From assembly GCA_009746045.1 (NCBI GenBank), contig RPFO01000597.1, positions 22,620 to 86,619 of the forward strand: a stretch of 64,000 bases of DNA. The letters run 5' to 3'. The stretch is from Mesostigma viride. Its lineage: Eukaryota; Streptophyta; Mesostigmatophyceae; Mesostigmatales; Mesostigmataceae. A program made the translations under genes and the position numbers. Below the pieces are notes generated by a model. The model did not search any database. It had not been told where the DNA came from and worked only from the letters and a program-made list of their open reading frames with translations. Positions 20,827 through 33,311 of the stretch are shown here, one piece after another; positions within the stretch are counted from its first letter, which is position 1, and each line of letters opens with the position of its first letter.

Positions 20827-21308
20827 CGACTCGCCGATGTGGCCACTGTGTCTCCTTGTCCTTGTCGCCCGTCGCCACTATACCTGAGGGGCATAGCGCG
20901 GGCTCCATGTACGGTGGCTTACCACCGTTGCACAAATATACGCTTGCGACGGAAGTCGCGTGTGATACTTCGCCCGACGGCCGCCCTAGCGCTGACTGCC
21001 GCCACTGCGCCGATGTCGCGCAGATGTTGCAACTTGAGGCGCGATCATAGCTCGAACAGCGCGCACCGTATCCCGCGCTCTTTGTCGCCGCCGTAACCCT
21101 TATGAAATCGGTGTCCCTCGCCACCTCCGTATGACTACAAGGGGGACTCCGCGCTGAATGAACTAATGCCGAGATCCAACCCCTCCTGAAGAGCGGGGTC
21201 CTGATTAGCAGATAGCTCCTCCTTGCGGACCTGCGGCTGGTATTGGTGTGGTGGGGAAGAGACAAGTGTGCATGACTGCGCACATCCATCGCACGAAAGA
21301 GATGAGAT

Positions 21309-21755
21309 ACCTCCCCCCCCTAAGGGGGAGCCCTGCGTGTGCCTTTGCATGGAGGAAACCACACAAAGTGAAAATTAAAAAAATTGAAAGATTCCTCTGA
21401 CACGTACGCATACGCATCTTCCAATCCTTTATGCACACCCCATACACCTACATACATCTTCTAAGCGCACACATCATAGTGCAGCTGACCCTTGTCCCTG
21501 ATGAACCAGGGACACCCAACCACGTATCTACTATACACATACCAACACATGCACCTGATCTCACCACTAGTAATAACACTAGTAACCTCAGTGCTTTCTC
21601 ACACTGACTCCTCCCCCCCCTAAGGGGGATGGGAGCCTCAGTCCCTTCAGTCCACTAACTGGGTAACACACAGATGCCCGTATCTCTGTGACTCCTCCCC
21701 CCCCTAAGGGGCTGTGAAGCCTCTTCCTTCTTCTCTCCTCCCCCCTCTATGGGAA
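21309..21755 (-). repeat. Repeated polypurine-like motifs inside the outer element
   Basis: CTCCCCCCCCTAAGGGGG-type motifs occur at 21311-21330, 21609-21629 and 21692-21711, with a variant at 21735-21752. Three of them follow TGACTC or a similar context. On the minus strand they are purine runs like the terminal polypurine tract, and each is also a short CCCCTTAGGGG palindrome. The rest of 20827-23433 contains degenerate repeats such as CTGCAACTARGAAGGTTGCA (22567 and 22747) and no coding region. Confidence 0.6.
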
Positions 21756-23433
21756 TCGGAGCGCCCTCGCGACGGAAAGCACCCGGAGGGGGGGGGGGGA
21801 AAGGGGAAAAAAAAATTCCAAACAAACCAAACAGATAGAATATCAAGCCAAAATAGACGTGCCACAACTGAGGTACAAAGACATTGTACCCACAAGGGTA
21901 CCCCCAGACTGGGGATCGAAAGGGGTGTGAAGTTCAGGACAAGGCAGTGTCTACGAAACATGTGTCCGAATGGCAGTGAGAGTGGAGTGATCAGGTCCAC
22001 AAGCAAGGCTGCCCCTACAAACACGTCGAGGAACTCCCCGGTACTGAGCTATCATGAGCCCCTGTCATCATGGTAGATGTGTCTAGCTGGCGATGTCCGA
22101 TAAACCATTGCCACGGTTACCAGCATGACCGCTACTAGTATTGAGTACAAAAAAAATAGGTATGACTACCTGCAACAGAAACGTGCCACACACCCACAAC
22201 AATGGGTAGGAACACCCATTATCACCTGACATCAATCCCAACAAACAGCAGGTATGACCGACAGCAACCCCGATTAACAGCAAGGATTACTACTTGCTAG
22301 CTCCTGGCACGGTGGCTGTGCAGGGAAGGGGTGATGGCAAGGGGATGAATGCGACTGAGGATAGATGATGTGGGGGTGATGGTAAAACCCAATGCACCCC
22401 ATGTGAAGAGTCCTAACTCCCCTTAGAACAGGGAAGAGAACAAAATGCTAATAGCGCCTTCAGACTGAAGGAGTACTGCTAACCCTATAGCATCCATAGA
22501 TTGTTATGTCAAGCAACAAAAATCAACAACAATCCCAGGCCCGTCATGCAGCTAAGTGCTCCATTGCCTAAAACCTGCAACTAAGAAGGTTGCACATTGT
22601 GGCGACGTAACCCTCCCTGACTGGAAGGAAAAAGTACGAGGAGACAAGTGTGCAGGACAGGAGTACTGGGAACCCTGTAGGATCCACACGTGGGAAATGA
22701 TGTCCATGAACGTCCACAACACCATGCATTTCAGCAAAGTGAAATCTGCAACTAGGAAGGTTGCAAAGCATATGCTGATAGAACCCTCCATGACTGGAAT
22801 GAAAAGTAAGGTACCCGAGCTACAACAACCAAGCGCATCATCCTGAAACAACCACGTCGCATAGATACGTCAAACGCAAGAAAAATTAATTACCCTTGCC
22901 AAACAGGCCGACGCTTGTAGATGGACATGATGCACAAAGGAACAAGCCGGTGGAACGCCGGCGACAACCACTAAGGAAACAAAAGAGGTAAAGTGTTGAT
23001 GCACTTCACATGGACGGCTGTGAGGGCCATAAACACAGGAACCAAAAGAAGGGACAAAAATACTCATGATGGCACCAGCTATGACTAACTGTTGCAACAA
23101 CTGTCACTCTAACTAATTAATCCCAACAAAGAGACAGCAATAGCCATGAGGGTATCCCTAATTGCGATGTCTAGTAGCAAATAAGAGCAACCTAGACAAC
23201 ACAGCTATTACTAGCTGCTGTCACAGCTGATACAAATATTGCTAGAATATTGCAGTCACTAAAGACTGCAAGGGACGATGCTACTAAAGATAGCAATTGT
23301 CACTATAGCACCTATAAGGTGAGCACAGGCAGCCATCCTGGCCCCAGCTGCAAAGGAGGTACATGGTACAGGCAGCTAACGGCTACAACTACAGGGACAC
23401 AGTGTCAACATACTGGCATGACTAGCAGCATAT

Positions 23434-24091
23434 ATTTGCGCAGCAACTCGTCAGCAGAGCTTGTGAGCTCCTGGTCCTTGCCGGCTGGAATGACCCTAGG
23501 CTGCTGGCTAGCAACCTTTATCCTCACACCAGGCCTACGACCCTCGATAGGCTCGCCACTCGTCGTGACGACCAAGGTTCGTGTGTGAAGACGCTCGTTG
23601 CCTCGTTGAGCCTCGAGCTATATGCAACCTCGTTCCATCCTTGTTCCTCGGTCATAAGAAACGCTGGGCAACGCTACATTGCCAGAGCCTCGTATCGCTG
23701 CCCTGCATCCTCGACGTTGCAGGCAGCATACAGGAATCTCTGGCTATCCTGTGTCTAGGACAGCACAGGACCTGCCACAGTCCTGCAAGGACTTACATCC
23801 TTGCAGACCTGCTGGCTGGCTACTGGCTTCTACTAGCCACAGTACCGTTGAACCCTCAGTACACTGTGTCCCAGTCACGTGAGAATACAGGCTAAGCCTG
23901 TGCAGGCACGGCCTGCCACGTGTCCTGTCCACTATGCCCTGAGTGTGCCCCGCCCTCGCCCACCGGTCGGCAGTACTTCGGGACTTGATAACTTTCTAGT
24001 CCCTTGTCTGTTCTAGGCGGTTGACACGGCGTTGGAAAGGTCTCCTCAACCTGCATCCATCTAGCACATTGGTGCCCCAATATGCTAACTC
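23434..24091 (-). repeat. 3' LTR of the Copia-like element
   Basis: Pairs with 31044-31702. By-eye differences are three or four substitutions and two short indels (near 23715 and 23823). On the minus strand the purine-rich AAGAAAGGGTTGG just inside the element (24092-24104) is the polypurine tract candidate. Confidence 0.9.
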
Positions 24092-25026
24092 CAACCCTTT
24101 CTTGTTTTGGAGCTTGGACCAGCCTGAGAACCTATCAGCCACTGTCCCCACAAGCCTTCAGACATCTGATCCCTCCCAGAGACCAGACCTGCCTTTTCTT
24201 TTGGAACCTGAGGTGCCTCCAAATATTAGCTAGGCCTGCTCATTGGTTCAAAGGTTGCCCTCTGACCCACATGACATCCCAACCCTTTCTTTGGGAACCT
24301 GGTGTAGATTAAAGTTAGGTCTTCACTTAGTCAGAGGAGTTTGGATAGAGGAGTCCATGAACGTACTATTGTGAGTTCCTGGTCATCCAGTTATCACAGG
24401 CGCCCGTTCATATGGCGCCCGCCACGGAGCCTCCTTTATCTTTTAAATCCTTCCAAAGACTGAGAGAGCCCTGACAAATGTTAGCCAACACATGGGGAGC
24501 CCATGTCCTCACTGAGGGATAAACTCAGGATTCATACATGCCAGGCTGAGGTCAGCTGGGGAATCGAACCCCACCCCATATCCTCCAGGTTTGGATCAGC
24601 TCCTGGAACTGAGCATCACAAACAACAAGACATGACAATAACAAGATTATGTTTTATTATAAAGAGTATAACCCATAGTGAGGCCCCTGGCAACCACGTC
24701 CAACATGGTCACACAACCAGGGATTTTATTAGCATGCAACAGGTTGGTTACAGAGAATATATACAAATGTACAGCAACCTGTTAGAGCCAACACTTGGGC
24801 TGCCCTTGCAGGGTCCATTCCATGAAGACCCAAGGCCCATTACAAAGTCCTTAAGACTCTTCTGCAGCTCCATGACAGAGCCAGGCGAAATTCTCAGCCA
24901 GGGGAGTGACTCCACCCTGACCCCTGTCCAGCAGAGTGTGTCTGAACTCTGAAGGACCTGCTGTCAGCCACCACGTGGCTGCCCAGCCCACTGGGATGCC
25001 TCCCACCTAGAGCAAGGCTGTTTGGT

Positions 25027-27570
25027 CTACTCTGGCCCTCCCCCCTTGGAGGCCATGAGCCCACGAAGCAAAGGGTATTGCAGCTCAGCCTTCTCCTCCA
25101 GCTTGGTGAGAGCATCTGCAGGGTTGTCCACGCCAGCCACATGTTCAATGTTAGCTAAGCAAGACATTTCCTTGAGCAACAAATAATCAAGGTCCCTGCT
25201 CCTGGCCAGCTGCCTGTGCACAAACTGCACCATGCCCATGCTGTCAGTTCTTACCAGTGTGTGCATCTGCAACCGACAGGAAGCCACTTGACATAGCTGG
25301 TAAAATAGCTCCCTCAAGTAAAGAGCAGTATGAAGCCCTTCACAGATTGCCCTGCACTCAGCAATGTCACTGCTGGGAGTTACCCTGTTTTGCAACCGAC
25401 TGTACCAGCAGACCAGAGAGGACTGTTCCTGCACCAGGGATATTAATGCTGCTGCACGGCCCCTGACCTCTGTGACCTTCCTACTATCCATAGAACTGTC
25501 CACATAGAGCATCATGTCAAAAGGCCTGTACAAATCCAAAGGACCCAGCATGAGAGGGGGAGACATGCGAACAGCCTCTACCACTCTCTCAGCACCCACC
25601 TCAACCAGTTGGGAATCGGTCAACCGACTCAGTACCAACAGGTCAGGAGCACAAATGCTGGCCAGCCATGCCAACATACCTCGTATTGTTGCACATCTGG
25701 CCTGGGTGATGGGCTCCTGCAAGGCATCTATGATCTGCTGAGGATAATCCTTACCACCCTCCAGCTGGATGGACCATGTACCCTGCTGATGGACCAAGGT
25801 CGCCTGCATTCCACAAAACACCATGGGCTCATTCTCAACCATGTACTGGATCTTACCCAGTTCAAACCGTTTCTGGATCCTGGCCAGAGTCAACTCTTGC
25901 CAAGTGGGATGGCCCAGGAGATGCAGATCATCACCATGCAGGGAGGCAAACGCTGGCAGCCCCTCATAGCTACCCTGAAACAGACAAGGATCAACTGGAG
26001 AGACTGAGAGACCACAGACAGACCTGAGGTACTTCTCCAAGCTCTTCCTCCAGATGATGGGACTCGATCTAAGGCCTTCCACGCCTTTGAGAATCCTCAA
26101 ATACCTCGTCTTCAGCTCTGCCCTCCACACTGCAGGCACCTTAACAAAGAAAGGGGGTATTGTGCGCCAAGTATCCTGTGCTTCCTGCTGATCACCCTTA
26201 AGAAAAGCCCTCTTGAAATCTACCAACACAGAGCTATAGGGTATCCCCTTCTGCAGAAAAGACAAGTAAATGCACAACAAAATCCTCCATGTATCATGCA
26301 GCATCCCTGGTGTGTAAAGCTCCTCATCTGCTAACTGTCCAGTGCCATGGTACTCAGTCACAACTGGTCTAACATGTGGCACCTGCACGCCATCTACCTC
26401 CTTGAGCTTGAGGACAAACATCAACCTGAGCAGCTGGTGATCCTCAGGGAGGACATCCACAGGCTCTGCACAGTTGGCAACTATCCACTCATGCCCAGAA
26501 GCAACAAAGCCAAGAGTCCATGCCTTAGCCATCTTGGGGCTTTGCATCATCTCCACTAGCTTGCGCCAAGGTACAGGACTCGTTCCTGGGATCTGGTACC
26601 TCTGCACACCCAACTCACGTGGGTCAAACGTAGTAGGGAGGATCAGCAGGTCCCCAGCAATGGGCTCCTTTGTATCAGGACCCTCTGCCTCTAGACCCCT
26701 CACAGCCCTTACAGCCACACTAAGACCCTGGGAGTAGCGATATCTCTGCAAGGGAAGGCGGCCCTGCCCTTCTAATGCTAGCTCCTCAGAGGATATCCTC
26801 ACCCCTGGTAAGCACAAGAAGTTCTGACCTAGAATGGCAGGCCCCTGATACCCTTCAACCACACTGAACGTGGTGGGCACCCCCAGGATAGGCACACTCA
26901 CTTCTCCCAAGATCTTCATGGACACATTCCCAGAGAAATCAGACACAGCTAGGCAGCTAGGGGATGACCACTGCAAGCCTGCAGCATCCTCTACCCTTAG
27001 AATGGACACCTGTGAGTTGGTATCCACTTCTAGTGCTGGTGCCCCACATGACCCCCATCCCGTGAGCTTAGATACCTTGGGATCACGCTTGCTGTTCTGC
27101 AGAGCTCGAATGATGTCCGCCATAAGCAGCCCCCTGGACTGTGGTGCAGCCCTGGCCACCTCTGGCCTTGTGACAGACGTCTCAGCAGACTCCTGCTCAC
27201 CCTCATCCATCCAGGACAGACCATAGTCCAAGCATGGTGGGTTAGCATCTGCTGCCTGGCTCTCATCCTGCTCATCTCCCTCCAAGGGAGGATCAGGGCT
27301 GTCTTCAGGCCAGATTGCAGTTGGCCTTCTCTCCTTGACGTGAGCCCAGGATAGCCTGTACACGTGCTTGGGATTACTCTCCAAAGCCACCAGACAAGAA
27401 TGGTTAGCTTCTTCAACATGGGTTACCTGCCCATCTTGCCACTTGCCACGCTTGCCTGGTAATGACGGTTCCTTCCACATCCTGACCCTCAGTCCCACCT
27501 GGGGCCTCAGCATTTTCCAACCCTTGTCCTTACGCCTCAATCTGGAAAACACCCTGTCTGCCTTCTTCAC
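25027..27570 (-). pseudogene. Copia-like pol: protease-like, reverse transcriptase, RNase H
   Basis: An 847-residue frame. Residues about 5-85 look like an integrase C-terminal region (VGLRVRMWKE, KWQDGQVTHVE). Residues 175-255 look like a retropepsin: ALEVDTNSQVSIL holds DTN where the active site is normally DTG, and AILGQNFL matches the ILG-F flap-side motif. The reverse transcriptase spans about 375-640, with motif A VDFKRAF (450-456) and motif C HGDD (545-548), where Copia elements usually have YVDD. RNase H spans 685-825 (YVDSSMD, ECRAICEGLHTALYLRELFY, DNPADALTK) and is clearly Copia-type. The upstream integrase is one base out of frame. Protease after integrase is unusual for either Copia or Gypsy order. 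Confidence 0.8.
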
Positions 27571-28082
27571 GGGCAGGCTGCCACCACGTCCTGTGATAGC
27601 ATACCAAACTGCAATGCCAGGGGAGAGACTGCCACACCATCATAGTAATAGGTTACCCTGTGGTTAAGCTGCTCCTCAATCCCCTTACACCAAGCTGCTT
27701 TCTCTAGAGCTGATGCCACAACAGGCACACTCCTAGCTGCTAGCACCACTGTTTTTACTTCACGTATAGATCTCTCTACAGCTCCCTGCTGCCCATGGCA
27801 TTCCCTAGGGACCACTACCAACTTACAAGGAAGCTGGTCAGCCAGCTTGAGCAAGCAGTCAAACTGCAAGTCAGCTTGCACCTTGGTGTACACCCCAAAG
27901 CATGGCAACAAAGACTGGAGACCCATCAACAGCTGATGCTCCTGCATTCCAGGAAGAATGGTCTGAGCAGCTGCACTGCAGGCCTCTAGCAAAGGCTCTT
28001 TGCCAATCTTCCAAGCAAACATCTCTGCCTGCTTAGAGTGGCCAAAGATATGGTGTAGAGTGTTTCCATGCAGCCTGAGCAT
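27567..28082 (-). pseudogene. Integrase-like segment of the Copia-like element
   Basis: A 171-residue frame. VVVPRECHGQQGAVERSIRE resembles the integrase region around the catalytic glutamate (usually QNG-VER), and VSPLALQFG resembles the conserved TP-ELWFG end. An Asp about 31 residues before the Glu could be the second acid. The first Asp and the zinc-binding head are not clear, so a central deletion is likely. It overlaps the downstream frame by four bases, a frame break. Confidence 0.6.
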
Positions 28083-28467
28083 AGCTCAACCCCCTGTCAG
28101 CCTGGCTGCACAGAGAGGAACGTGACAAAGACTGTGTGCTTGGGATAGCACGACCCACCTGCTGTTCTCTTGCTCCAGGGACCTCCTCCAAGGTAGCTCG
28201 GCTCCCAGAGCCAGCCCCGGTTCCCACAGAAGCTGCAGGCCCTTCCAGTCTGGCGGCTTGACTCCCAGAGTCAACCCCAACAACTGGAGACCCTGCACCT
28301 GCCACAGGCACAGGGAATTCCACTGCTGCAGCAGCGTTATTGCAATCATTGAGTGGAAGCACCTCATCATTCCCAACCCCTTGCTGCTGCACAAGAGGGA
28401 CACCCCCATCACTATGTACAACTGTTCGTCCCACTAGGGGTGATTGACTATTTACAGGGGACAACAT
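28033..28467 (-). pseudogene. Linker frame between gag and integrase
   Basis: A 144-residue frame, rich in Val, Gly, Ser and Ala, with no recognised domain. It lies between the zinc-knuckle Gag frame and the integrase-like frame, and may be the degenerated N-terminal part of pol. Confidence 0.35.
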
Positions 28468-28473
28468 CTCAAG

Positions 28474-29367
28474 TCATGGCTTACCCACCTGGCCAGAGCC
28501 TGCTCCAGCAGACTTGGCCTGGTCTGGGCAGTCACGTCGCCAATGACCCGTCCTGCCACATCCAAAGCACTTGTCATCCTTCCCAGCAGCAGCCTTCTTC
28601 AGGCCACCCTGGTTCTGGCTGCTCTGACTGGCCTGGGTGCCCTGGCCCTGGCTCTTGCCTTGCCCTTGGCCACCCTTGTTCTGCTGACCACCCTGGTGAC
28701 CACCAGCCTGCTGCTGACCCTTGCCTTTGGATCCCTGCTGCTGGCCCTTGCCACCCTGGTTACCATTCTGCCTGCGCCTGTTAGCCCTCTGACGCCTACT
28801 AGGTCTGGGATCTCCCTGAGCACCCTGCCCAGGGGCGTCACCATGGACTTGATGAGCGGAGGCTGAAGGGGCACCAGTCACCTGGATTGCCTTGCAAGCA
28901 GCATTGTCAGATGGACGGATATTGAAAATAACCTTTTGCAAGGCTGTCCACGTCCCATCTGTCTGATCAGCAAACATCCTAGCTGCATTTCTACCATCCA
29001 CACTCAGCCCCATGCGATCCAGGAAGTAATCTGCCACTGCTCTATCAGTCAGAATGAAGCCATGCTTGGCCCCCTTCTCCCTGATGCGTGTGAGCCGCTG
29101 CAGCTCCTCAGCTACCGTGCCCTTGATCTCAAAGGTATCATAGCTGAGCTTATAGTGATTAGTGAGGTTGAGTACCTTATCAGAGAACTCCTGACGTAGG
29201 CCCTCTAGGAACTGAGACCAAGTCAGCTTGTCCTTGACAGCTTGCCTAGCCTTGTCCCTCACACGCTCACTTGAATCCCTATTAGTCGTGGATGTGTGGA
29301 ATACCTGCACAAGGTTGACAGTGGGATCTACAGAGCAAGAAACTAGCTCCATATATCCTCCAACCAC
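28474..29367 (-). pseudogene. Gag capsid and nucleocapsid frame
   Basis: A 297-residue frame. Residues about 40-150 form a helical capsid-like region (WSQFLEGLRQEFSDKV, KLSYDTFEIKGTVAEELQRL). A basic RRQRANRRRQN stretch and a long Gly/Gln/Lys-rich linker follow. The CCHC zinc knuckle is CFGCGRTGHWRRDC, close to the C-terminus (C-x2-C-x4-H-x4-C). This is a standard Copia-type Gag layout. It overlaps the upstream frame 29343-29873 in another frame. Confidence 0.8.
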
Positions 29368-29873
29368 TTGTCTAGCTCTTCCTGTCCCACAGGAGGCTTG
29401 AGAGGCTTCTGGCCATTCATCACAGCCACAGCACTCATATGAGGTCTAGTCCCAGGCAAAGCACGAGGGTCACTGCCAATGACAGCAGCTCCTACTGGTG
29501 CTAATGGCGCAGGAACACCAGCTGCAGGAACACCAGACGCAGGCACACATGGTCTCTTACCAGGTGCTTGACGTTCAGCATCATTCTGGCCCTCCCCCGT
29601 CAGCACCACGCCGTCGGTTGGCCACCCTGCACGCTCCTCCCCTTGTGCCACCTCTTTCCTCTTCCGGTTGGATGCCCTCCTGCCATTGACGCCCTCTGCC
29701 GTCGGGATTGCCTGTCCCTCTGGCACGACGTTGGCGGGGCCTTCCGTGTCTGCCCTTGCCTCACCACCGCCATCCCCCGCTCCCGCCCCGCTCCCGCTGC
29801 CGCTCCTGCGCGTGTTACGAAGCATTATAGAATACCACAGACAACACACGCAGATACGGTTGCTGGAACCCAC
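29343..29873 (-). pseudogene. Gag linker frame
   Basis: A 176-residue frame: Gly/Ala/Pro-rich with a basic NRKRKEVAQ patch, ending EELDKWLEDIWS exactly where the next frame picks up the capsid region. A one-base change would join them into one Gag. Whether this is mutation or programmed frameshifting is unknown. Confidence 0.5.
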
Positions 29874-30034
29874 TCAGGCTCACGCACTTACTCCAGACGA
29901 GGCCGCCTCCTGGCTTGCACTCGCCTGCCCCTCCTCACGGTCTGGACGCTGCTCAACACCCTCAGCAACCGGTATGGCTGCTGCTGCCTCTGCGACAATC
30001 TGGAGGTTTGGGTTAAACTCTCCCAGCACGCAGG

Positions 30035-31018
30035 TCACAGGTCGCCCGTCTGCCTTGCGTTCGACTGGATGTTGTGTCTCACCTGGGTTGCGGTGCCAAG
30101 CAAGATCGCGTACCCACCGCTTACCGCCGCCGACAAGCTCGTTCTGCTCGCCTCGGCCGCGTAACGATCGTACTCGTGAGTCACCTCACGAGGGATATGC
30201 AGATCAGCTCTCTGCCTCTCCTCGTAGGTTTCTGTAGTGCCGTCGCCTTCGTTTATCTGCTGGGCTGAGCGCTTGACGGAGCCCTCTGGCTTGTCAGTCC
30301 ACTCAAAATGGACGTCTTCAGGCGTCTTCTGGACCCCCGTGACAATCTCCACCTCCGGACCCCACGCAGTGGTGGTTTCCGGCCTCGGTGTATCAAGCCT
30401 GGAGTACACTCCGAAAGGCTGCGTGGTAATATAGAACCTGTCTGCGTACCCCCTCGACTCTTGCAAAAGGACAGCAACAAGATTCTCAATGGTTTGGGCA
30501 AATACCTCCGCCGTGCTCCAAGGATTCACCGCCTCACGAGCACGCGCGTTCCGGATGATGTCCGCGTCTGGTACCCCCTCTCCTAGCACTGCTGTCGCCA
30601 CCCAGTGGTTGAACAGTCTGGTGCTGCCGAGCGCTGTTGCCACGATCTGGCTAAGCGCCTCCCTGGCAAGGTCGAGACCGGCTAGCGTGATATGGGCGCC
30701 CTGGTAGGCGACCTCCACACGATTAGCAGTTTCGGCTAGCGCGTCACGTATGCGCACGAACTCCTCCACCGCCACTCGCCCCGTCTCACCTGGAGAAATC
30801 ACGACGCGAGCCCGTTGTATAATCGGGTCCGCCGCCGCTGGCCTGCTGCCTCCCCCACTCACCGCCACCCACCCCTCTTCTGCCAAGTGCCTCGCTACGT
30901 AGGCCGCTTGCACGAATGTTGGAGCGTTTGCTTGGTTACGGTAGGGGAAAAACGCTTGCGCGTCTCTCTGCTCGTTCGCCTCACCAGCACCGTGGCTGCT
31001 TGACGATGAACCAGACAT
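30035..31018 (-). pseudogene. Gag N-terminal frame of the Copia-like element
   Basis: Starts MSGSSSSSHGAGEANEQRDA 26 bases inside the 5' LTR edge and runs about 327 residues. Helical and Ala/Arg/Glu-rich, with FVRIRDALAETANRVEVAYQ and VNPWSTAEVFAQTIENLVAV segments. I do not recognise a named domain. Its position just after the LTR marks it as the start of Gag. It ends at 30035; an in-frame gap follows before 29873. Confidence 0.55.
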
Positions 31019-31043
31019 GAAAGCGCTTGGAAGCAATAGTACG

Positions 31044-31702
31044 ATTTGCGCAGCAACTCGTCAGCAGAGCTTGTGAGCTCCTGGTCCTTGCCGGCTGGAA
31101 TGACCCTAGGCTGCTGGCTAGCAACCTTTATCCTCACACCAGGCCTACGACCCTCGATAGGCTCGCCACTCGTCGTGACGACCAAGGTTCGTGTGTGAAG
31201 ACGCTCGTTGCCTCGTTGAGCCTCGAGCTATATGCAACCTGGTTCCATCCTTGTTCCTCGGTCATGAGCAACGCTGGGCAACGCTACATTGCCAGAGCCT
31301 CGTATCGCTGCCCTGCATCCTCGTTGCAGGCAGCATACAGGAATCTCTGGCTATCCTGTGTCTAGGACAGCACAGGACCTGCCACAGTCCTGCAAGGACT
31401 TACATCCTTGCAGACCTGCTGGCTGGCTACTGCCAGGCTTCTACTAGCCACAGTACCGTTGAACCCTCAGTACACTGTGTCCCAGTCACGTGAGAATACA
31501 GGCTAAGCCTGTGCAGGCACGGCCTGCCACGTGTCCTGTCCACTATGCCCTGAGTGTGCCCCGCCCTCGCCCACCGGTCGGCAGTACTTCGGGACTTGAT
31601 AACTTTCTAGTCCCTTGTCTGTTCTAGGCGGTTGACACGGCGTTGGAAAGGTCTCCTCAACCTGCATCCATCTAGCACATTGGTGCCCCAATATGCTAAC
31701 TC
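31044..31702 (-). repeat. 5' LTR of the Copia-like element
   Basis: Pairs with 23434-24091. The space between its inner edge and the Gag start is only 25 bases (31019-31043). That stretch holds no canonical TGG primer-binding site, so priming may use an internal tRNA fragment, as in some Copia elements. Confidence 0.9.
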
Positions 31703-32235
31703 GTATGGAAATAACCAAACAACAAAAGAAACAAGAAGGACAGGTGTGACCACCCGTAACAGCGCAGCAGCTAGCCAGACTGGCTACTACCTGCCTGTCT
31801 CCAAGATAAGTACTAGCATGACTACCAGCACCGAAAGAAAATAAAACAACCCAAGGAAGGAAAAGAACAAGTGTGACCACCTGTAACAGTGCAGCAGCCA
31901 ACCAAAGTAGCTACTACTGCGCGTCACCACTCGCGCATGCAACAGATATGACTACCTGTTGTCACGGCTACGTAGTGCATCCAACAATTGTTGCCCTCCC
32001 TGTACCCTCTACACTGATGACCCAGGTGAGAGGAGGGTTGGGGCAGAAGGCAAAGGTGGTGGTGAAGGTCATAGAGTGGTACAAGTGGCTCCTAGTGACC
32101 CAGGAGTGCCGTGTGCATAAGAATTAACTCTTCTGCCTGAACAAGAGTGGCAAGACCTGCCTCCCGGCCCGCCCGTACCCACGAATGACCTGTTCAGCGT
32201 GCTCCGAAGATTAAGGAGCAAGCCACAGTGTACAT
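31703..32235 (-). other. 5' leader part of the outer element
   Basis: Non-coding. Carries degenerate repeats of the TGTGACCACCYGTAACAG type at 31743, 31872 and (degraded) 31945, related to motifs at 22160 and 23060 on the far side of the Copia insertion. This links the two halves of the outer element's leader. Confidence 0.5.
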
Positions 32236-32239
32236 ACAC

Positions 32240-32790
32240 TATTGCTGCTGGGGGCTACCGCCTATAAGGGCTGCAACGCTAAATGGGCTACAGCCGGGAG
32301 AGGCTGCAACGCGAAAATGGGCTACAGCCGGGAAGGGCTGCAACACCAAAATGGGCTACAGCCGGGAAGGGCTGCAACGCAAAAATGGGCTACAGCCTGG
32401 TGGAAGGGCTGCAGCACACACACACAAAGGGGCTACAGCCTGTAAGGGCTGCAGCACCACAATGGGCTACAACATGTAAGGGCTGCAGCACAAAAATGGG
32501 CTACATCCTGGAAGGGCTGCAGCATGACAAAAAGAAAAGGGGGCTACAGCCTGGAAGGGCTACAACGCAAAAATGGTCTGCAGCCTGGAAGCTAGGGCTG
32601 CAGCACACACACACACACACACACACAAAGGGGGCTACAGCCTGTAAGGGCTGCAGCACCACAATGGGCTACAACATGTAAGGGCTGCCGCACAAAAATG
32701 GGCTACAGCCTGGAAGGGCTGCAGCATGACAAAAAGAAAAAAGGGCTACAGCCTGGAAGGGCTGCAAGCCTAAAAGAAACACTACTGGGT
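32240..32790 (+). repeat. Minisatellite GGGCTACAGCC..GGGCTGCA
   Basis: About 13-14 degenerate units of roughly 36-45 bases, each with GGGCTACAGCCTGGAAGGGC followed by TGCAACGCAAAAAT or TGCAGCACAC(AC)n. A larger 215-base super-unit (about 32400-32615 against 32615-32790) is also duplicated. GGCTACAGCC and AGGGCTGCA half-sites could pair locally. It lies in the outer LTR element's 5' internal region. Confidence 0.9.
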
Positions 32791-33311
32791 AGGGCTGCAT
32801 ATACTGATAGAAATTCAAGTCTAGGAAAAACTAAAATTTCGACAGCATTGGCCGAAGGAGCGTTCTATCATAATGAACAATCCTACTCCGGGCATACCTG
32901 TGTCTTCGACTCCCCCAGCTGACTGCCGGGTGTCGTGCCCATGGACGCTGCCGAAGTAAAAGAGGTCGCCGATGATGAGGATATTCCCTCGGACGCTCGC
33001 CAGCACCCCGCCCCACTAAAAAGTCGACTATAGGGGGATTATGGACCCGCTATAGGTTCTCGATGCCGATTTCCGGACTTATTCAATAACTACCGAACCC
33101 ATAACCCCTCTTCGGCAGGGGCAATTGAAAATCGGCCTACCGCCTCAAGAAAAAATTAAATTCGTGGAAAAAAAGCCGTTCCTGACAGGAACCTGGGTCA
33201 TGACCTCTAGAGTGTAGGTCACGACATACGCACAATCGCAAGGTGGCAAGTCTGCGATGTGACATTACGATTGTTTTAGAAACTTATAAACAGCGCATAT
33301 TTACCTCTGCG

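Larger units (their letters stand above)
23434..31702 (-). mobile_element. Copia-like LTR retrotransposon, nested and degenerate
   Basis: LTRs of about 658 bases lie at 23434-24091 and 31044-31702, nearly identical by eye. The internal minus-strand order is gag N-part, gag linker, capsid and zinc knuckle, integrase-like, protease-like, reverse transcriptase, RNase H. The RT and RNase H are of the Copia type. At least four frame breaks inactivate the polyprotein. I could not find a matching target duplication (CATAT/GTATG type flanks differ), and the LTR ends lack an obvious TG/CA pair. It lies inside the outer element's internal region and is therefore the younger insertion. Confidence 0.85.

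Noticed and set aside
23429-31707. Target duplication for the Copia-like element
   Set aside because: Flanks CATAT and GTATG do not match at any offset I tried, so I report none.
32240-32790. Repeat array resembling a CRISPR array
   Set aside because: Units are degenerate, the spacers are not unique or of constant length, and the context is a eukaryotic LTR element.
32821-33006. Endonuclease-like ILIIGDLFYFG frame on the minus strand
   Set aside because: Too short and isolated. The similarity to LINE endonucleases rests on a few residues.
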